From Parabacteroides sp. FAFU027 (GTDB taxonomy: Bacteria; Bacteroidota; Bacteroidia; Bacteroidales; UBA7332), in the NCBI RefSeq assembly GCF_022808675.1, contig NZ_JAKZKV010000009.1, forward strand, positions 62,001 through 126,000: DNA of 64,000 nucleotides, given 5' to 3'. Below are positions 62,009-64,000 of this stretch, piece by piece; positions within the stretch are counted from its first letter, which is position 1, and the number at the start of each line of letters is the position of its first letter. The translations under genes and the position numbers were made by a program. The notes under the pieces are model-generated. The model saw only the letters and a list, made by a program, of their open reading frames with translations, was not told the origin of the DNA and searched no databases.

Positions 62009-64000
62009 TTACTTTCGGAAAAAACTCTCTGTAGGCCCCAGATAGGACGGCTTTTCTCCACCGGTATTAATCACAATTTTCTGAACGGCGACAATCGGAT
62101 CCACCATAATGACCTTGAAGGTATGGTAACCTGGCTTGTCCACTTTTACAGTTGCCACAAGCTTACGGATGCTTTCTTTGACCGAGGCATCCCAACCGCC
62201 GCCATCACGCCCTTCGCCATGAAGGGAACCGACTTTCACTTCCAGAATCTGCGGTGCAGAGTCATCCATTGAAACCGCCAGCTTCATAGTCTGTCCGGCA
62301 ACAAAGTTGATCGTTGGAGAAATATAAACAGAGGCTTTATGTTCACCCGGCGTGAAGAAATAAATTTTGTAGTCCAATGAATTCTGTCCGGTAACCTGGG
62401 CGTTAGTCGGGAAAGGAACCATCGCTGACAACGTTCTTCCCAAGCCCGGAACTTTCTCCCAACTCACCGGCTGTCCGGTTGTTTTCGATGTAAAGTGTTC
62501 CGCTTCCATCGAAACCACGCCATTGCTTTCTACAAAACCCTTTAAGTTCTGACGGGTAGGATAAGCCGGATTAGCGACTTTTACATTCACAATAAAATCT
62601 TTTCCTGCTGCTGTGATTTTCACCTTTGCCGCAATGCTGTTTCCTACAGGGACCAAATCCCAGTTAACAGATACATCCAGTCTTACCTCATCCGCAACAG
62701 TACCCTTTGCTGGCGTGACATTCAACCATTTAGCTGATGCTTTGACTTTATAGGCAAATGGTTTATTCCCTTTATTAAACAGACTAATCCAGTGACTTTC
62801 GCGGGTATATGTGTTGAATTCAGGTAGTTCGAATTGAGTATCGGCAACATTCAGTGCCGAATCATCACAACCTTCTACGGCAACAGCAGGTTGCGCCATA
62901 TTATTGCCGGATACTAATTTCACTTGCGGCATTATATTGGTTTTGGGGTCGTTCCAACTGGTATATCCGATGTGTGTTTGAGTCATCATTCCGTTCCATC
63001 GTCCATTCCCGATTGTATGATATTCTACCGATAACAGGCTATCCGTCCGGAAACAAGAACGTGCTTTTTCGGCCCATTTGTTAGCTACTACTCCATCCTT
63101 AGCCGCATAAAACCGGTTTTGAGCAACAGCATAATAAAGCTCATGAAGAGTTGCAGAAGCTTTAGCCGGATGAAGGACTAACTGGAAGAAAGCATCGCGG
63201 TATTCGGCTGGAATTACCTTATAGATTGAATCTGCCTTTTGAGCAATCCGATTATAATCAGCAACCGCTGTTTCGGCTTCGTTATAGTTCTCCCGGCTAT
63301 AGGTACTCGCATTGAGCAATTCTGGTTTACAACGACTATTATACATTGTGTACTTTTCCATGATCTCTGCAACATTAGCGGCATACTTCGATCCGAATTC
63401 ACGTTCGGCCCACAAACGGCAGTGTTCTCCAATCTGATCTTTTCCTAAGCGCTTAGGATTCCAGGCCAGATCCATAAAAAATTCAATCGGATATTCCATG
63501 GGTTTAATATCCCCCACATTTACAATCCAAAGACGGTCTGCACCATAGTCATACGCCTTGCTCATCTGCTCCCAGATTTTGGCTGTCTGATTTGTGTTAA
63601 TCCATTTATAACTGCGCGGAGCCCCCACATAGTCGAAATGGTAATAGATTCCGGCACCTCCTGAACGCTTACGTTCCAGATCTGTCGGTACACGACGCAG
63701 GTTTCCCCAGTTATCGTCACACCAAAGCATGGTTATATCATCAGGCACCCGCATGCCGTGCTCATAGTAATCCTGAACCTCTTTATACAATGCCCATACC
63801 TGCGGAACATTGGCTGCTCCCCGGGGAAAGTATTTTGACAAAATCTGACGTTGGTCGGTAACAATATTTTCCAGTAGCTTTACATTAGCATCCATATCAC
63901 TGGATGCAGACATCCTCTCATCGCCGTCACCGCGCATCCCGATGGTTACGACACTTTCAAAATCTTTATTACGAGCAATTCCATCCTCCCAGAATTTATA
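62009..64000 (-). CDS. GH115 xylan alpha-1,2-glucuronidase (5' end beyond window)
   Basis: 664 codons are open to the window edge; the N-terminal part is missing. Family marks are VVTIGMRGDGDERM at the start of the visible part, ITMLWCDDNWGNLRR, GGAGIYYHFDYVGAPRSYKW and WIVNVGDIKPMEYPIEFFMD. The C-terminal GH115_C-type beta domain (about the last 170 residues) includes VSMEAEHFTSK and ends ESFFRK. The enzyme removes 4-O-methylglucuronic acid from xylan. It fits a second polysaccharide locus, separate from the pectin genes and now split from them by core genes and the element. Confidence 0.93.
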   Translation of the reverse strand, partial: YKFWEDGIARNKDFESVVTIGMRGDGDERMSASSDMDANVKLLENIVTDQRQILSKYFPRGAANVPQVWALYKEVQDYYEHGMRVPDDITMLWCDDNWGNLRRVPTDLERKRSGGAGIYYHFDYVGAPRSYKWINTNQTAKIWEQMSKAYDYGADRLWIVNVGDIKPMEYPIEFFMDLAWNPKRLGKDQIGEHCRLWAEREFGSKYAANVAEIMEKYTMYNSRCKPELLNASTYSRENYNEAETAVADYNRIAQKADSIYKVIPAEYRDAFFQLVLHPAKASATLHELYYAVAQNRFYAAKDGVVANKWAEKARSCFRTDSLLSVEYHTIGNGRWNGMMTQTHIGYTSWNDPKTNIMPQVKLVSGNNMAQPAVAVEGCDDSALNVADTQFELPEFNTYTRESHWISLFNKGNKPFAYKVKASAKWLNVTPAKGTVADEVRLDVSVNWDLVPVGNSIAAKVKITAAGKDFIVNVKVANPAYPTRQNLKGFVESNGVVSMEAEHFTSKTTGQPVSWEKVPGLGRTLSAMVPFPTNAQVTGQNSLDYKIYFFTPGEHKASVYISPTINFVAGQTMKLAVSMDDSAPQILEVKVGSLHGEGRDGGGWDASVKESIRKLVATVKVDKPGYHTFKVIMVDPIVAVQKIVINTGGEKPSYLGPTESFFRK

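Overview
The window comes from a Bacteroidetes (Bacteroidales-type) chromosome, most likely a plant-polysaccharide degrader. The evidence is promoters of the TAnnTTTG (-7) type, a carbohydrate-locus hybrid two-component regulator, an ECF sigma/FecR pair, a type IX secretion C-terminal tail, and the Bacteroidetes gene order for the lptE-secG and coaX-lptC-corC-ppiD blocks. I cannot name the species.

Layout. Positions 1-1419 hold a FecR-type anti-sigma factor (cut by the window edge) and its ECF sigma factor, on the minus strand. Positions 1883-17763 form a pectin-utilisation locus on the minus strand: two large paralogous pectin methylesterases (CE8), a CE12-type rhamnogalacturonan acetylesterase, an acetyl-xylan-esterase-like enzyme and a hybrid two-component system that probably senses a pectin fragment and activates the locus. 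Two promoters here share a near-identical 26-bp box at the same distance from the -7 element, a good candidate for the regulator's operator. A repeat-rich gap (about 11.14-11.81 kb) holds ten copies of a 21-bp minisatellite between two ~190-bp MITE-like direct repeats.

Positions 18238-40361 are core genes. A minus-strand operon carries an exosortase-family protein, a sigma-54 activator, lptE, a TPR-like gene and secG. A plus-strand series carries a slipin, coaX, an outer-membrane protein, lptC, a CorC-type protein, a PpiD-like foldase, rlmN, pdxA and meaB. Then come rplM-rpsI-rpsB-tsf, a GNAT/YhcH pair, an MFS transporter and mnmE.

Positions ~40.44-60.5 kb look like an AT-rich integrated mobile element inserted just behind the mnmE terminator. 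It has a Zn-ribbon/HTH protein, a tyrosine integrase, an excisionase-like protein, iteron-like repeats followed by a polymerase-palm-like protein, an XRE regulator, an operon with a LytTR regulator whose receiver lacks the phospho-acceptor Asp, a four-gene operon of unknown function, a second tyrosine recombinase with only a catalytic domain, and a type I restriction-modification locus. Between hsdS and hsdR of that locus sits a gene joining a GHKL ATPase to a C-terminal PD-(D/E)XK nuclease-like domain. This is the best candidate for an under-described (probably anti-phage) system in the window; the four-gene operon and the iteron/polymerase module come next.

Positions 60678-64000 return to polysaccharide degradation: an SGNH hydrolase and the C-terminal two-thirds of a GH115 alpha-glucuronidase on the minus strand, cut by the window end. 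No rRNA, tRNA or CRISPR array was recognised. All family calls were made by reading motifs, not by database search.
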